Shown here piece by piece: positions 48,843 to 58,969 of a stretch of 64,000 bases of DNA. How positions within the stretch are numbered: the first letter of the stretch is position 1; every line of letters starts with the position of its first letter. The position numbers were made by a program, and so were the translations under genes. The DNA is from Halochromatium sp. GTDB taxonomy: Bacteria; Pseudomonadota; Gammaproteobacteria; Chromatiales; Chromatiaceae. The notes below the pieces were generated by a model that saw nothing but the letters and a program-made list of their open reading frames with translations, did not search any database and had not been told where the DNA came from. The stretch is from the NCBI GenBank assembly GCA_010912705.1, contig POWB01000009.1, positions 99,083 through 163,082 on the forward strand, in the 5' to 3' direction.

Positions 48843-50346
48843 TTGGCCGATGATCCTGAACAGGAGAAGCCGATGAGCGACGGATACACCAGGGGGCGGC
48901 AATGGATTTTGCGCGTGCAAAGCGCATTTGTGCTGCCCTTGGCAAGAGGGATCTATCTGTTGGTCGCGCTAGCCTGCCTATTCACTGTCATTGGCGGGAT
49001 CATCTACGTCGCGTTCTTGCAAGCCTCTGCGGCCAGTCAGCCCACTCTGGAGCCATTACCTCCTGCGTATCAGGAAAGCGGCACCATCGATGAGTATCCG
49101 CCGTACGAAATCGATCTTTCCGTGATTGAGGACCATCTCGCCGCTCCAGGTGGACTGCGATTTTTGGTTACTATCGGCACCATTACCACGGCGATTGACG
49201 AAAGTACCCTGTTGGGGCACTTTCAAGCGAGCACATTGAACAAGTTGGCCGGATTCCCTGACGGCGTGAGCCTCTTAGGCGGCCGTGACGCCCACTTATT
49301 CGAGCGGGTGCAAGGTCCAAACGGACGTTCCGCACCTTTGACCCTATTGATGTGAAATTTTATTCGCTATTTAAATCAACGCCTTATATCAAGAACAAGA
49401 ATGAAAACTACTTGCATTAATGGCGGAAATCGGAAAAAACCTCCTAGCAAGATAAGTTTCTACGGTAGAACTGAATCAAACGTGCTGCCTTTTTACGCGA
49501 AAAAATAGCTATATGCCGATAAAATAGGTGCGGAATGCGGGTCCAAATCCACAGCTCATTGGACTCGCCCCGCGACCGGCGTTGTTGACCGAGATCGAAC
49601 AGGCGCTGCAAGGCATCTCAGAGCAAAGCAGTCGCTCCTTTGAGGTGCGCGTGATCGCAAGGGACCGCTATGGCATCACGTCCGCACCGATAGACCTGTC
49701 CTTTGATCTCACCTTCGGGCCGCCTCCTGCCACGCGTGTTGCTGTGCGTGACTCAATCCCGGAGCCGGAATAAGGCCAAGAGGTCTCCGAACTGCAGCAG
49801 ATCGCCCGTACGATCGCACAAACCATCGAACCCACCGTCAATCCGGCACAGTTCGAGGCTTACCGTGTGGCGCTTGAGGTTCCAGGTCGATGCGGGGCAC
49901 GCGATGACGACGCAACCTTCCTCGCCAACTATCGTCAAGCCTTTGAGAGCGTCAAACCACGCATCAGCTCCACCAATCTCGACGCCTTCTACACTGGCTT
50001 GTGCAATGCCTGGGAGGCTGTGCTGCAACGTGAAGCCGCAGCCCGGATGCAAGCTGAGCAGCAGCAACGCGCCGCATACAGGGCTTCTGAGGAAGCACGT
50101 GCGCAGGTCAAAGCGCGCAATCGTCAGATCGCACTTGAGCACCAGGCAAAGGTGGAACGGGCAACGGAGATGACCACAGTGACGCTGTCGGTGATCGGCG
50201 GTGCACTTGGACTGTTCTTGTCGGTGGCGTTACTCCTCGCTTTTCTGGCGATCGAAGGCCATTCGCGTGCGATGCGTGCTGCGGTAGAGTCCATGGTGCG
50301 ATTGGCGGAGCAGCGGGAGACCGGGTCTTCGCCGCATAGCGTCTAA
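48843..50346 (+). pseudogene. Two-helix membrane protein, broken by an AT-rich insertion and a stop
   Basis: Three frames read as one gene. 48843-49355 has a membrane helix (LLVALACLFTVIGGIIYVAF) and an extracytoplasmic segment. An AT-rich stretch of about 175 bases (49355-49530) unlike the flanks then interrupts it. From 49528 the frame resumes (IGLAPRPALLTEIEQALQGI), meets TAA at 49771 after RVAVRDSIPEPE, and continues in the same frame (QEVSELQQIARTIAQTIEPT) to a C-terminal helix (LSVIGGALGLFLSVALLLAFLAI). The intact product would be about 450 residues with helices at both ends and a domain between. Function unknown. Confidence 0.65.
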
Positions 50347-50360
50347 ACACAGGCACGCCC

Positions 50361-51848
50361 ATGAAGCGATACAAGATTGATCACAAAGCGGGAGGTATCC
50401 TATTGTCTCATCGGCTGATTCCGTCTCTGGTCCTCAGTGGCTTTTTGGTCATGACCCTGTCCACTGGTGCCTTTGCCTTAGACCAAGAGGCTGATCAGGC
50501 CCACTCGGTGCAGGACTCGACACCATCGAACAGCGCCGAACTGGTTAACGAAGTGGCAGACGAACAGCAAGCGCGGTTCGCCCAGGCGATCGCGGCAGGG
50601 ACTGTGCTCGAGCAGATGAGCATGGAGCAGGTGTTACAGATCCGCGGTGAGCCGAATCAGAAGGAGGTCATCCCTCCAGATGCAGAGTTGTGGCGTTATG
50701 CCGAAGGCGAGGTTGCGTTCTCAGTCGGGAAGGTCACTTACGTCTCGTTGACCCCGAATGTACGGGCTCCGGCCCCGAGACCACTGCAAGCCGATACGCG
50801 TCCGTCCACTGTGGCACCCGCGCGGACCACAGCCCCAAACGAACAGCCTTGGCAAGTGGATGCGCCGCCCATCGCGGTCGGTGATACCTATGTGTACGAA
50901 TCGAGGCCCTTAGACGAAGATGGCTCAAGCCCAGGGTCTCATCTGGTGACTCGGCGCACGGTGACCGATACCGGGCGTTTCGTCACCTTGTCGTCCTTGG
51001 TGCTCCAAACCCAGGGGGCCAAGCCCCGAATGCTCTACTATGATCGGCAATGGAATCTGGTCCAATCACGCAATACCAGCGGCAGTGGACGTGACTACTC
51101 ACCAGCGCTGCGCTACTACGACTTTCCACTGTATCCAGGCAAGACTTGGCGTGAGACGACAACGGAAACAGATACCAAGACGGGCGCCATCCGACAGCAC
51201 ACCCTTTCCGGTCGAGTCGAAGGGTGGGAAACGGTTTCAGTACCCGCAGGCACGTTCCACGGCATCAAGGTGGAACTGAAAACCGAACTGTACGACCCCA
51301 ACAGCGGTGAGCACATCATCGGTTCTGATACCTCCTGGTACGTACCGGAAGTGCGCCGCAGCGTGAAGTCGGTCATGACCGGAAAGGCAGGAAAACAACG
51401 ACTGATACACCTTCTTTCGTATCACTTAAACGGGCAAACGAGTGTTTACGCTGAAGAAGCTTATATCTGTGCTACGGTTTCTGAGATTTTAGAAACGGAA
51501 AGTGAAGATTGTATGTATTTTATCGCCAAAGGCGATTTTGAACCGGACGGAAAGCAAGGGAGAGAGCTGAGTATCTGCTTAGATAACGATAACGATGTTC
51601 AACAAGATGCGTCGCTAGCTATAGACTCCTACGAGCAACAGAAAGAGGTCTATATTCTCGTCGATGAGGATAGCGTCAGGCGAATAGAAAGCAGCTGTCT
51701 TGGCTCTGCTGAACAAGAGACCGCTAGTTACTTCAGCCCCTGTGTAGAAAATAAGATAGCCGACTTTAGATCTGAGATGGGTGAGGAGGCTATACTAAGA
51801 ATGGATGTGATTAGCGAATGGGAAGCTGAGTGCTCATCACCCAAGTAG
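50361..51848 (+). CDS. Secreted protein of unknown function with BamE-like segment
   Basis: The 495-residue protein has a signal (LIPSLVLSGFLVMTLSTGAFA). A segment LEQMSMEQVLQIRGEPNQKE...LWRYAEGEVAFSVGKVTYV resembles the small SmpA/BamE-like fold. A Pro/Thr linker and a beta-rich domain with WETVSVPAGTFHGIKVELKTELY follow, reminiscent of DUF3108-like periplasmic domains. The last 110 residues are acidic, contain five Cys, and are coded by more AT-rich DNA than the rest, suggesting a fused 3' segment. It is the only intact long frame in this decaying cluster. Confidence 0.6.
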   Translation: MKRYKIDHKAGGILLSHRLIPSLVLSGFLVMTLSTGAFALDQEADQAHSVQDSTPSNSAELVNEVADEQQARFAQAIAAGTVLEQMSMEQVLQIRGEPNQKEVIPPDAELWRYAEGEVAFSVGKVTYVSLTPNVRAPAPRPLQADTRPSTVAPARTTAPNEQPWQVDAPPIAVGDTYVYESRPLDEDGSSPGSHLVTRRTVTDTGRFVTLSSLVLQTQGAKPRMLYYDRQWNLVQSRNTSGSGRDYSPALRYYDFPLYPGKTWRETTTETDTKTGAIRQHTLSGRVEGWETVSVPAGTFHGIKVELKTELYDPNSGEHIIGSDTSWYVPEVRRSVKSVMTGKAGKQRLIHLLSYHLNGQTSVYAEEAYICATVSEILETESEDCMYFIAKGDFEPDGKQGRELSICLDNDNDVQQDASLAIDSYEQQKEVYILVDEDSVRRIESSCLGSAEQETASYFSPCVENKIADFRSEMGEEAILRMDVISEWEAECSSPK

Positions 51849-51893
51849 TGACATGATAACAAATTTATTGTAAGATAAAATCACATGTAGTGC

Positions 51894-53014
51894 ATGAAGA
51901 GTTTAATGATGTCTAATAGAATCAATAGATTTTTAAAGTATTGCGGTTCTTTGGTTTTGATTGCGACAGCTATCGCAATACCTGCAGAATCTTTTGCTGA
52001 AGATATTGATGAGAAAATTTCAATTGTGGTCCAGGGGGTAGGGCTTAATCAAGATGCAGCTTTGCGCAACGCTTACAATAATGCCATACAACAGGCAATT
52101 GGAGTATATGTGGATGCTGAAACAATCGCTAAGAACGACCAGATAATCAAAGATCAAGTATTAACCCATTCTCGAGGTTTGATTAAGGAGTTCGAGAAAA
52201 TTAGTGAAAGCAATGAAGACGGGCTTTCGCGTGTTACAATTCGAGCAAGCGTCTTTCGGCAACCCCTTCTAGAAAAAGTAGAGCCTGTATTAGAATCTGT
52301 TATGGAATTTGATGGAGCTAATCTACATGCTGGATTAGCAACAAAAAAAAGCAAACCCAAGATGCGCAAGCCTTACTCGATTCTGCTATTGAAAAAATAG
52401 CTGTTACTTCAATTTTTAATTTGATGGTGAAGCTAAGTTTGAAGAAAGCAAGTTTAAAAGATTGGGGAACAAGGAAGATAAACTAGTTGTTCCAATTAAG
52501 GCTACAGCTAATCGTAAGCTTTATAACAGCCTACGTGACGAGTTAATGTTAGTGCTAGATCAAGTTGCAAAAGAAAAGCAAGATTTTAACTATTTGAAAA
52601 GCGACATTTTAGTTCACGATATGGCATCTGAAAGAATGAAAGTAATGAGAGACCGTGATATTACTGATAAAGTAATAGTCCAATTATGGGAAAGCTTGCA
52701 TTCAAAACAATCAAAGTGGCGCATCTACCATGTGCTAAGCACATGTGAAAAAAATATCTTTAGAAGCTCTCGCGGAGGTTCAAGTTTTTAATAAAGACGG
52801 AGATTTGATAGCTTTAGGTGAGCAGCTACTGGGACCAAGATCTTTTTCTGGGCTTACTTTTTCAAATGTAACACCTTGCATCTATGCTCCAAAAATTCAT
52901 AAGAGCGGAAAGCTCTATGAAACTTTAAGTTTTGATATTTCAGTAAAAATAGAAAAGTCTATGCTTGTTGAAATTAATGAAATAAAACTAGAAATTAAGT
53001 ATCAAATTCGATAG
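51894..53014 (+). pseudogene. Periplasmic FlgT-like N-domain protein with three frameshifts
   Basis: The frame starts with a signal (GSLVLIATAIAIPAESFAED) and IVVQGVGLNQDAALRNAYNNAIQQAIGVYV, a pattern like the N-terminal domain of FlgT-type periplasmic proteins. It shifts at A8 (52343-52350) into QTQDAQALLDSAIEKIAVTS, at T5 (52413-52417) into FDGEAKFEESKFKRLGNKEDK (the 52462 frame), and at A7 (52748-52754) into KISLEALAEVQVFNKDGDL, ending at 53014. Each shift is at a homopolymer. Joined, the product is about 370 residues. Either the gene is decayed or the assembly has homopolymer errors. Confidence 0.65.
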
Positions 53015-53147
53015 ATGTATTTAATCTGAAAATACAGGTAGCTTAAATAGCTTTCAGCCCAATGACCTAATGGCTTGACTAAACTTATTCTATTCAGCTA
53101 TCGCGCCGTATCCGATTGATTTTCGATGCTATAAAAAGCCTGGGGTT

Positions 53148-54476
53148 TTGAAAATGATAAAAAGCTTAATTTTTTTAGCTATTGCAGCGATTCTTTTTGC
53201 TTCCTGCAATCTATCAGCTCAATCTTTAACAGCTGATGACTTCTTGCCCCCTGCAGTAGCTGAAAATCCTGCCCAAGCTGAGGAACTCAGACGGGTCAAA
53301 GGCCAAGTTGAAAGTGTCTCTGATACAGCAACTGGCGAGCAGGTTGTAAAAGCTGACACTGCACAAGATGCAATCAATTATGTTGTCAACCAAGGATCGG
53401 TAGGCGCCGAGATGGTACGCTTTGGTTCCGGCCTTGGTTGGGTAGCAACTGGGCAAGGTGGCTATGAATCGATGCCGAATCTGACCGCTACTCGGATTGC
53501 AAAGCGCAATGCCTATGTGCGCGCATTTATGGAGGCTAAAGCAAAGCTTGCTGAAGCACTTGATGGTTTATCAGCTACAGGTCAAACGGCTGTACTGGAA
53601 GCGATGGAGAGCGAGACCAATGCTATGGAAGATTTAAACCGCTACACGTCGACTCAGGAAGAACGTTTAGAACAAGCCGTGCAAATGCTATTGCGCGGAT
53701 TTGTTATCTATTCAGTCAAGGACGATACTAATAGCTAACAGGTTTTTGTGAGTATTGTTACTACACCAAAAACACGCGGAGAAGTTAACCGAACCTCTCC
53801 TGATGGGCTTGAAGCGGATTCAGTCAGAGAAGGTCTGAATCAAGTATTAGTTGAAATTCAGAAAGGGATCGTTCCACCTGTTGGGGGACGTGTTATCTCT
53901 GTACCTGCAACGGGTGAAATGGCATTTGTTGGATTTGGATCGGATGTGGTTCGCACTAGTTCTAATGCGACTTTACAAGCGAAACAGCGTCTGAATGCGC
54001 AAAAGATTGCTAACATGCGAGCGGCCGATGCCTTGGTCGGATTACTCATTGGGGACGACACGAGCTGGAAAAGTAAGCTTGACGAACAAACTCAGCAGCT
54101 GATCGCGAATTTTGAAGATACCGAAACTGAAGATGGTGATGTGACTAGGGAACGATTCGAGGAAACACGCACGTCTTTTATTAACTCACAACGCTCGAGC
54201 GAAGAATTTCAATCGCTACGCCAAGGGATTTTGCCTCCTGGTGTTATGCGCAAAAACTTCAGCAGTTCGGATGAAGCGGAAATGTATGCGATCGCCGTGT
54301 ATATCCCCTCTGTGACACAACAAGCGGCTGATACAGCAAAATCTATGAGCGAGTCTCAACTGATTCAGCCAAGCCGCTCTGGAAACAATTCCGGCTCTGG
54401 GCGCAGCAGTCAAAGCCCTTCAGCAACGATCGCACCGGGACCGACCGGACAGATTCACGATGATCAAAATCTGTAG
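53148..54476 (+). pseudogene. Envelope protein split by one in-frame TAA
   Basis: The 53148 frame starts with a signal-like segment (LIFLAIAAILFASCNLSAQ, a possible lipobox with Cys) and runs through VRFGSGLGWVATGQGGYESMPNLTATRIAKRNAY to TAA at 53736. The 53748 ORF is in the same frame and continues at once (VFVSIVTTPKTRGEVNRTSP...VPATGEMAFVGFGSDVVRTS). One base change would give a single 442-residue protein. Neither half has a credible separate start. The sequence pattern is that of a conserved envelope protein of unknown function. An internal TAA without frameshift is less easily blamed on sequencing than its neighbours' lesions. Confidence 0.68.
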
Positions 54477-55383
54477 GGGACAGTGCCTGCAAGCACTGTT
54501 CAATGGGCGGCAGCTTTGCATTCTGGCATTGCTGCTCTCCATGGTCACTTTTGGCACAGAATTATCCGAACAGCCAACAGAAAAAATAAGCTAGAGCAAC
54601 AGGGTTTGAAAACATGGCTTTTGGCTTCCCGGCTTCCTTCCCCAGCGCAGGAAGCCTTGTTGCTTCGCCACCATCTTGACCCATCAGCCAATCAGTGGAT
54701 CACCGAGCTAGATAGCGTTGTGTATTCTCTGGCTCAAGTACCGCTCTCAAAAATTACCGAGTGCAATTCGAGTAGCAAAAACGGACCTCGCCCAAAAAAA
54801 AGCACGGCAAGGGCTCCTACAGTACGCAGCAGGAGCATCTTACGCAAAAAGCGGTTATACCCAACGCGAAGCAGTCGCCAAGGCACTTATGCGTTTGGAC
54901 AATGAGGTTGGCGGACGGCTATTACCAGGTATACAGAGCCGAGCAACAGCGCTCCGTGATATAGCTGTTGCACTTGTCTGGACTGATGCACAAGCCGTTT
55001 CAGTCTTCCGACAAAAGCCGCCCTCTCATAAGCAATTTCTGACAGCCTACTGTGAAGCGCTTTATCCAACAGCGCAGGCTGTTTTTTTGCGGAAAGAATA
55101 TGAAGAGGCATTAAAAATTTATCGCTCCATGCATGACCTGGACTGCCCACGGCCACTCCCCTATTATCTTGATGCGGCAGAATGCTTCCTGCATCAAGGC
55201 CAACTCGAAGATGCAGCGCTCATGTCAACCTATCTTCTGGACCGGCCAAGAAATATTTTAACTGCAGCACTTGTCGAGCGTGCCGGTGATATTCTAAGCA
55301 CGGCAGACAAACAAAAAAAGGCGAAAGCCGCCTATGAGTTAGCCTTAGACTTACTTAGCGATACACACAATACAAGCCCTTGA
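54460..55383 (+). pseudogene. Signal-peptide TPR-like protein with two compensating frameshifts
   Basis: An ATG at 54460 that overlaps the end of the previous gene starts a signal peptide (LCILALLLSMVTFGTEL). This frame ends at a TAG soon after the A6 run at 54581-54586. Shifting there opens KLEQQGLKTWLLASRLPSPAQEALLLRHHLDP. A second shift near 54735 returns to the first frame, which runs through AKSGYTQREAVAKALMRL and repeat-like helices (RKEYEEALKIYRSMHDLDCPRPLPYYLDAAECFLHQGQLEDAAL) to 55383. The helices resemble tetratricopeptide repeats. The track starts at 54483 and 54718 are fragments. Confidence 0.6.
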
Positions 55384-55515
55384 GCGACATAAAAGCATTC
55401 GGCTTGAGCCATGAAGACCCATCCTCACACATATTTTGGTGTATGCGCGCAATCATCAAAACATGAAAGCGGTGAATGTCAAGGTAGTTGTCGCATGTCC
55501 CATGGTTTTACGCGG

Positions 55516-56526
55516 TTATTTTACCGGCGTGCTTTCGGGCTCCCGCTCAGGGTTGAGCGAGACGACCTCGATGGGCTCCCAGTTGCGGGTCTTGCCACTC
55601 CAGCGCTCAGGATGGTCCTCGCGAGCCGCCTGGTTGAGGGCATGGCGCTGAGCCAGGATGGCCCGGTCCTCACCCTGATGACGCTCCTCAGGAGTCACGA
55701 AGCGAATAGCGCTATGGCGATGCTCGGTGTTGTACCAAACCACGAAGTCCTGCACCCAGCGCTGAGCCGCCTCCAGGCTGTCGAAGCCGTTGACGGGATA
55801 GCCAGGGACATACTTGCAGGTGCGAAACAACGCCTCGGAGTAGGCGTTATCGTTACTCACCCGTGGACGGCTATAGGAGGGGGTGATGTTGAGCGCATAC
55901 AGCGTTTCCAGCAGCGTGGCGCCCTTGAACGGACTGCCGTTATCGGCATGCAGCACCAGCGGCTGATCGATCAGGCCCTCAGCCAAGACTGCGCGGCGGA
56001 TCACCAGGCTGGCGTGGTGGCTCGATTCGGCATGAAAGACCTCCCAGCCGACGATCTTGCGGCTGTAGACATCCACGATCATCACCAGGTAGAAGAACAG
56101 GCCTTTGACCGGTCCCGGCAGCCAGGTGCAGTCCCAGGACCAGACCTCATTGGGTGCGTAGGCGTGGAAGGTCGTTGGCCTAGGATGGCGGGCGGCGGGC
56201 TTGGCCCGTCCGCGATGGGCCAGCTCGCCGTGGCGGCGCAGCACCCGGTAGATGCTCGACACCGAGGCGATGTAGCGCTGCTCTTCATCCAGCAGCCGCG
56301 CGACGATCTGCTCGGGCGGCAGGCTGGCGAAGTCAGGACGATGGCAGACCGCCAAGATCGCCTGCTCTTCCTCCGGCGTCAGCGCATTCGCCGGCGTTGG
56401 GCGCTCAGCAAGCGGGCGCTGGTCCTCGCCGACCTCCCCCTCCTGCGTCCAGCGTTGATACGTCCGCGTGCTCAAGCCCAGGAGCTCGCAGGCGGGTGCC
56501 AGCCGCGCCCCCCTTGGCGCAGGCAT
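55516..56526 (-). CDS. IS3-family transposase OrfB (integrase core)
   Basis: The 336-residue catalytic subunit has the rve-type DDE residues: WSWDCTWLPGPVKGL, LHADNGSPFKG and NDNAYSEALFRTCKY. The family N-terminus (MISATDRRHAVELIEDACAKG) is encoded just upstream from an ATG at 56573 that overlaps the orfA stop (TGATG), but a run of six G near 56510 puts it out of frame. The track start at 56526 is therefore a substitute. The frameshift may disable the element or be a sequencing slip. Confidence 0.82.
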   Translation of the reverse strand: MPAPRGARLAPACELLGLSTRTYQRWTQEGEVGEDQRPLAERPTPANALTPEEEQAILAVCHRPDFASLPPEQIVARLLDEEQRYIASVSSIYRVLRRHGELAHRGRAKPAARHPRPTTFHAYAPNEVWSWDCTWLPGPVKGLFFYLVMIVDVYSRKIVGWEVFHAESSHHASLVIRRAVLAEGLIDQPLVLHADNGSPFKGATLLETLYALNITPSYSRPRVSNDNAYSEALFRTCKYVPGYPVNGFDSLEAAQRWVQDFVVWYNTEHRHSAIRFVTPEERHQGEDRAILAQRHALNQAAREDHPERWSGKTRNWEPIEVVSLNPEREPESTPVK

Positions 56527-56571
56527 CCTCGATCAGCTCAACGGCGTGACGGCGATCTGTGGCGCTGATCA

Positions 56572-57066
56572 TCACGCCTCGTCCCCCCAGATCACCGCGG
56601 CTTTTTTTGACAAGGCCAACAGCGCGGCCGTCTCCGCCAGCGCGGCGTTCTTGCGCCGCAGTTCACGCTCAAGCTCACGAATGCGCGCGCGCTGCGCCTT
56701 GGCCACCTCGGCCTCGCCTCGGCGTTCCTGCTGGGAACGGTTGCCGGCCTGCTCACAATCGCCTCTCCAAGCGGCCAGTTGCTCGGGATACAACCCACGA
56801 CGGCGACAATACTCGGCGGTCTGCTCGGCATTCATCGCCGCGGTCTCGAGGACCGCGGCAAAGCGATCCTTCGAGGACCACTGCTCAGCGCCCTCGGCAT
56901 TGGCCGCGGGCAGGCAGCGGCCCTTGGCCCGTGCCTCGGCACGCCATTTGTACACCGTGGCTAAGGACAGTCCTTCCTGCTCGGCCACCTCCTGTGGACT
57001 CAGGTTCTGCGGCGGCAGCAGTTTGGCCACGACAGCGGCGCGGCGTTCTTCAGAATATCGAGGCAT
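56572..57066 (-). CDS. IS3-family transposase OrfA (helix-turn-helix)
   Basis: The 164-residue protein has a DNA-binding helix-turn-helix (LSPQEVAEQEGLSLATVYKWRAEARAKG), a second helical section and a C-terminal leucine-zipper-like coil (ARIRELERELRRKNAALAETAALLALSKK). The start is set at ATG 57066 (MPRYSEERRAAVVAKLL); the track frame reads 19 codons further upstream to the element tip. Its stop overlaps the original orfB start. Confidence 0.82.
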   Translation of the reverse strand: MPRYSEERRAAVVAKLLPPQNLSPQEVAEQEGLSLATVYKWRAEARAKGRCLPAANAEGAEQWSSKDRFAAVLETAAMNAEQTAEYCRRRGLYPEQLAAWRGDCEQAGNRSQQERRGEAEVAKAQRARIRELERELRRKNAALAETAALLALSKKAAVIWGDEA

Positions 57067-57123
57067 GATGTGCTCCTCTCGCCCCCAACGATTCTTAAGA
57101 AGGGTAACAGGGGCAGGTGACAC

Positions 57124-57684
57124 TTATCCTGACACTGAGGGCTGGGCGACCAGCACCTGCATCCCGAAGGCCTCAGCCACCCGGGCGACGGATTGACCCA
57201 ACTCGCCATAGCCGAGAATGCCGAGGGTCCGTCCAGCCAGTTCGCGAATGGGATAGTCCATCAGGCAGAAGCGCTCATGCTGCTGCCAGGCACCGCTGGC
57301 GACCGCGCGGTGATACTCGGGCAGGCGGGTGGTCAGCGCTAGGATGAGCGTGAACACATGCTGCACCACCGCCGGGGTGGCATAGCGCACCACATTCGCC
57401 ACTGCGATGCCTTGCTCGCGCGCCGCGTTCAGGTCGACATGGTTGGTGCCGGTTGCGGCAATGCAGATCAGTCGCAGGGAAGGGGCCGAGGTCAGCACAG
57501 CGCGATCCAGGGCCACCTTGTTGGTCACCGCGATCTGCGCATCGCTGAGATGCTCCAGGATCTGGGGCGGTTCCGTCTGCGGATAGCGTCGCCAAGCGCC
57601 GCACACGCGGTCCAACGGGGACAGATCAAGGTCGCCTTGGTCGATGGTGGCCAGATCCAATAAAACGCCGTTCAGCGGTGACAT
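57124..57684 (-). pseudogene. D-2-hydroxyacid dehydrogenase, 3'-truncated at the IS3-like element
   Basis: The frame reads the N-terminal substrate domain and the start of the NAD domain of a glycerate/hydroxypyruvate-type dehydrogenase: LICIAATGTNHVDLNAAREQGIAVANV, VVQHVFTLILALTTRLPEY and LAGRTLGILGYGELGQSVARVAEAFGM. It stops 20 or so residues later at the IS junction. The catalytic Arg, Glu and His of the C-terminal half are missing and are not found on the far side of the element. Confidence 0.82.
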
Positions 57685-58000
57685 CGGGGGACTCGTAACG
57701 GGGATTCAATAAGCGATGATCGCATGATCATGGGCTCGCGGTGGTTCATCCCAAACGGAGACAAGATGCCGCAATCCATCGAAGCCGAGATCACTCCCGA
57801 CCGCAAGGCCGGTTGCCGAAGTCTGATAAGCTAACATGGCAGGCGCGAGACCCTGGCCACCTTCCTGGCAGCCAGCGACGAGAGCGGCCTTGTGCGGGGC
57901 TCTACTCAAGCCTTGCGCAGCATTCTCGATCGCGACGACTTGCGCACTGCTCAACCTGGCGATCTCGGCAGCGGGATAATCGAGATCGCTGCGAAGCGCA
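57685..58000. other. 316-base gap without a recognisable gene
   Basis: Overlapping short frames on both strands have no family resemblance that I can name. The DUF4258 promoter should lie here. Confidence 0.45.
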
Positions 58001-58291
58001 ATGCCTGGGACGATGAGACCGATGGGGCTAGAACAACAGGATTTGCCAGAATGGTGGAACTGGGAGCTGGAGCTGACACCGCATGTGCTCAAGCGGATGG
58101 AAGATCGGGACTTCAACGAAGTCGATCTGCGAACCATGTTAGAGCATGCCCAGGGCCATCGCCCCGACGCCGTCGAAGGACGCTGGATCATCGAAGCACG
58201 ACACCAACGTCAACGCTGGCAGATCATCGTGGAGCCAGACGAGTTTGAGCGACTGCTCGTCGTCGTCACCGCCTATCCGATGACAAGGTGA
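58001..58291 (+). CDS. DUF4258 protein, probable toxin of a small two-gene module
   Basis: The 96-residue protein has LTPHVLKRMEDRDFNEVDLRTMLEHA, GRWIIEARHQRQRWQIIVEPD and LLVVVTAYP, a RelE/BrnT-like small fold of the DUF4258 type. ATG 58022 is an alternative start. The DUF2283 gene begins 4 bases downstream. This pairing recurs in bacteria and is proposed as toxin-antitoxin; no activity can be shown here. Confidence 0.68.
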   Translation: MPGTMRPMGLEQQDLPEWWNWELELTPHVLKRMEDRDFNEVDLRTMLEHAQGHRPDAVEGRWIIEARHQRQRWQIIVEPDEFERLLVVVTAYPMTR

Positions 58292-58295
58292 ATCA

Positions 58296-58565
58296 ATGAG
58301 ATCGTCTTACCTCGAAGTGACCTTTCGCCGCGGACGGCCATTGGCGGCCTACCTCTACCTTCCTCGCACGCCGGGCGACAAGAGCGATCATGTCGAACAG
58401 GCGGGCGCTGGACTGCTGGTGGACTACACCGCTGACGGCAAGCCGATCGGTATTGAGATCACTGCGCCCGCACAGGTCGATGTCGCGGAACTGAACCAGG
58501 TTCTCGTCCATCTGCACGCGCCTGCAGTGACCAATGAGGACATCGCGCCGCTTCGCGCGGCCTGA
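58296..58565 (+). CDS. DUF2283 protein, probable partner of DUF4258
   Basis: The 89-residue protein shows the DUF2283 pattern of short beta strands: LEVTFRRGRPLAAYLYL, AGAGLLVDYTADGKPIGIEITAP. It lies 4 bases after the DUF4258 gene. By analogy it would be the antitoxin. The C-terminal 25 residues are Ala-rich and variable. Confidence 0.62.
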   Translation: MRSSYLEVTFRRGRPLAAYLYLPRTPGDKSDHVEQAGAGLLVDYTADGKPIGIEITAPAQVDVAELNQVLVHLHAPAVTNEDIAPLRAA

Positions 58566-58632
58566 GCCGCCGCCCCCGCGCAAGGGTCGACGATAAACCT
58601 CATCCCGAAACTGCGATGCGATCGATCCGCTC

Positions 58633-58965
58633 ATGGGCGATCATGCTGTGCGCATAGGCGAGGCAGGCATTGATGTCGGCCTGCTCGAGGTCACCAGTAG
58701 CGGCGTGCGCAATGCCTTCCCGGAGCGCCTGCTCGCCGTGCTCGATTGGCTCGATGACTGGCTCTTTGCCCCCGGCTCACCGCTGAACGTGTTTACCCGT
58801 CGACGGCGCCTGCGCATCCTGCCGCGCAAGCCGGAGGGGGCAGCGAGCGGTCGGCGCCTGCTCAATGGCAGTGGTATTGGCCTGGTCGAGCTGGATGCGG
58901 ATGGCCGACCCTTGCGGATTCGCGAGCTACTTGCTGATGGGATGGCTGTGATCTTCACTCGATAG
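58633..58965 (+). CDS. Hypothetical protein
   Basis: A 110-codon frame with no family that I recognise. It is rich in Arg and Leu (VFTRRRRLRILPRKPEG) and ends in a plausible strand-helix (GIGLVELDADGRPLRIRELLADGM). It directly precedes a proline iminopeptidase fragment and may itself be a remnant or an ORF created by rearrangement. Confidence 0.3.
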   Translation: MGDHAVRIGEAGIDVGLLEVTSSGVRNAFPERLLAVLDWLDDWLFAPGSPLNVFTRRRRLRILPRKPEGAASGRRLLNGSGIGLVELDADGRPLRIRELLADGMAVIFTR

Positions 58966-58969
58966 GGCG

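Larger units (their letters stand above)
55489..57122 (-). mobile_element. IS3-like insertion element
   Basis: Two transposase genes (orfA, orfB) lie between tips TGTCGCATGTCCCATGG (left) and, on the other strand, TGTCACCTGCCCCTGTT (right), which match imperfectly and define about 1.63 kb. No direct target duplication is visible: AGT lies before the left tip and CTT after the right tip. The dehydrogenase gene cut at the right end does not resume at the left end, so the element marks a deletion or rearrangement junction. Confidence 0.7.

Noticed and set aside
53736-53738. Recoded TAA (stop read-through) in the split envelope gene
   Set aside because: No stop-context or structural signal for recoding was seen, and neighbouring genes carry other lesions, so simple decay is more likely.
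55411-56568. 385-codon ORF antisense to the IS3-like orfB
   Set aside because: Shadow frame of the transposase gene; no family resemblance.
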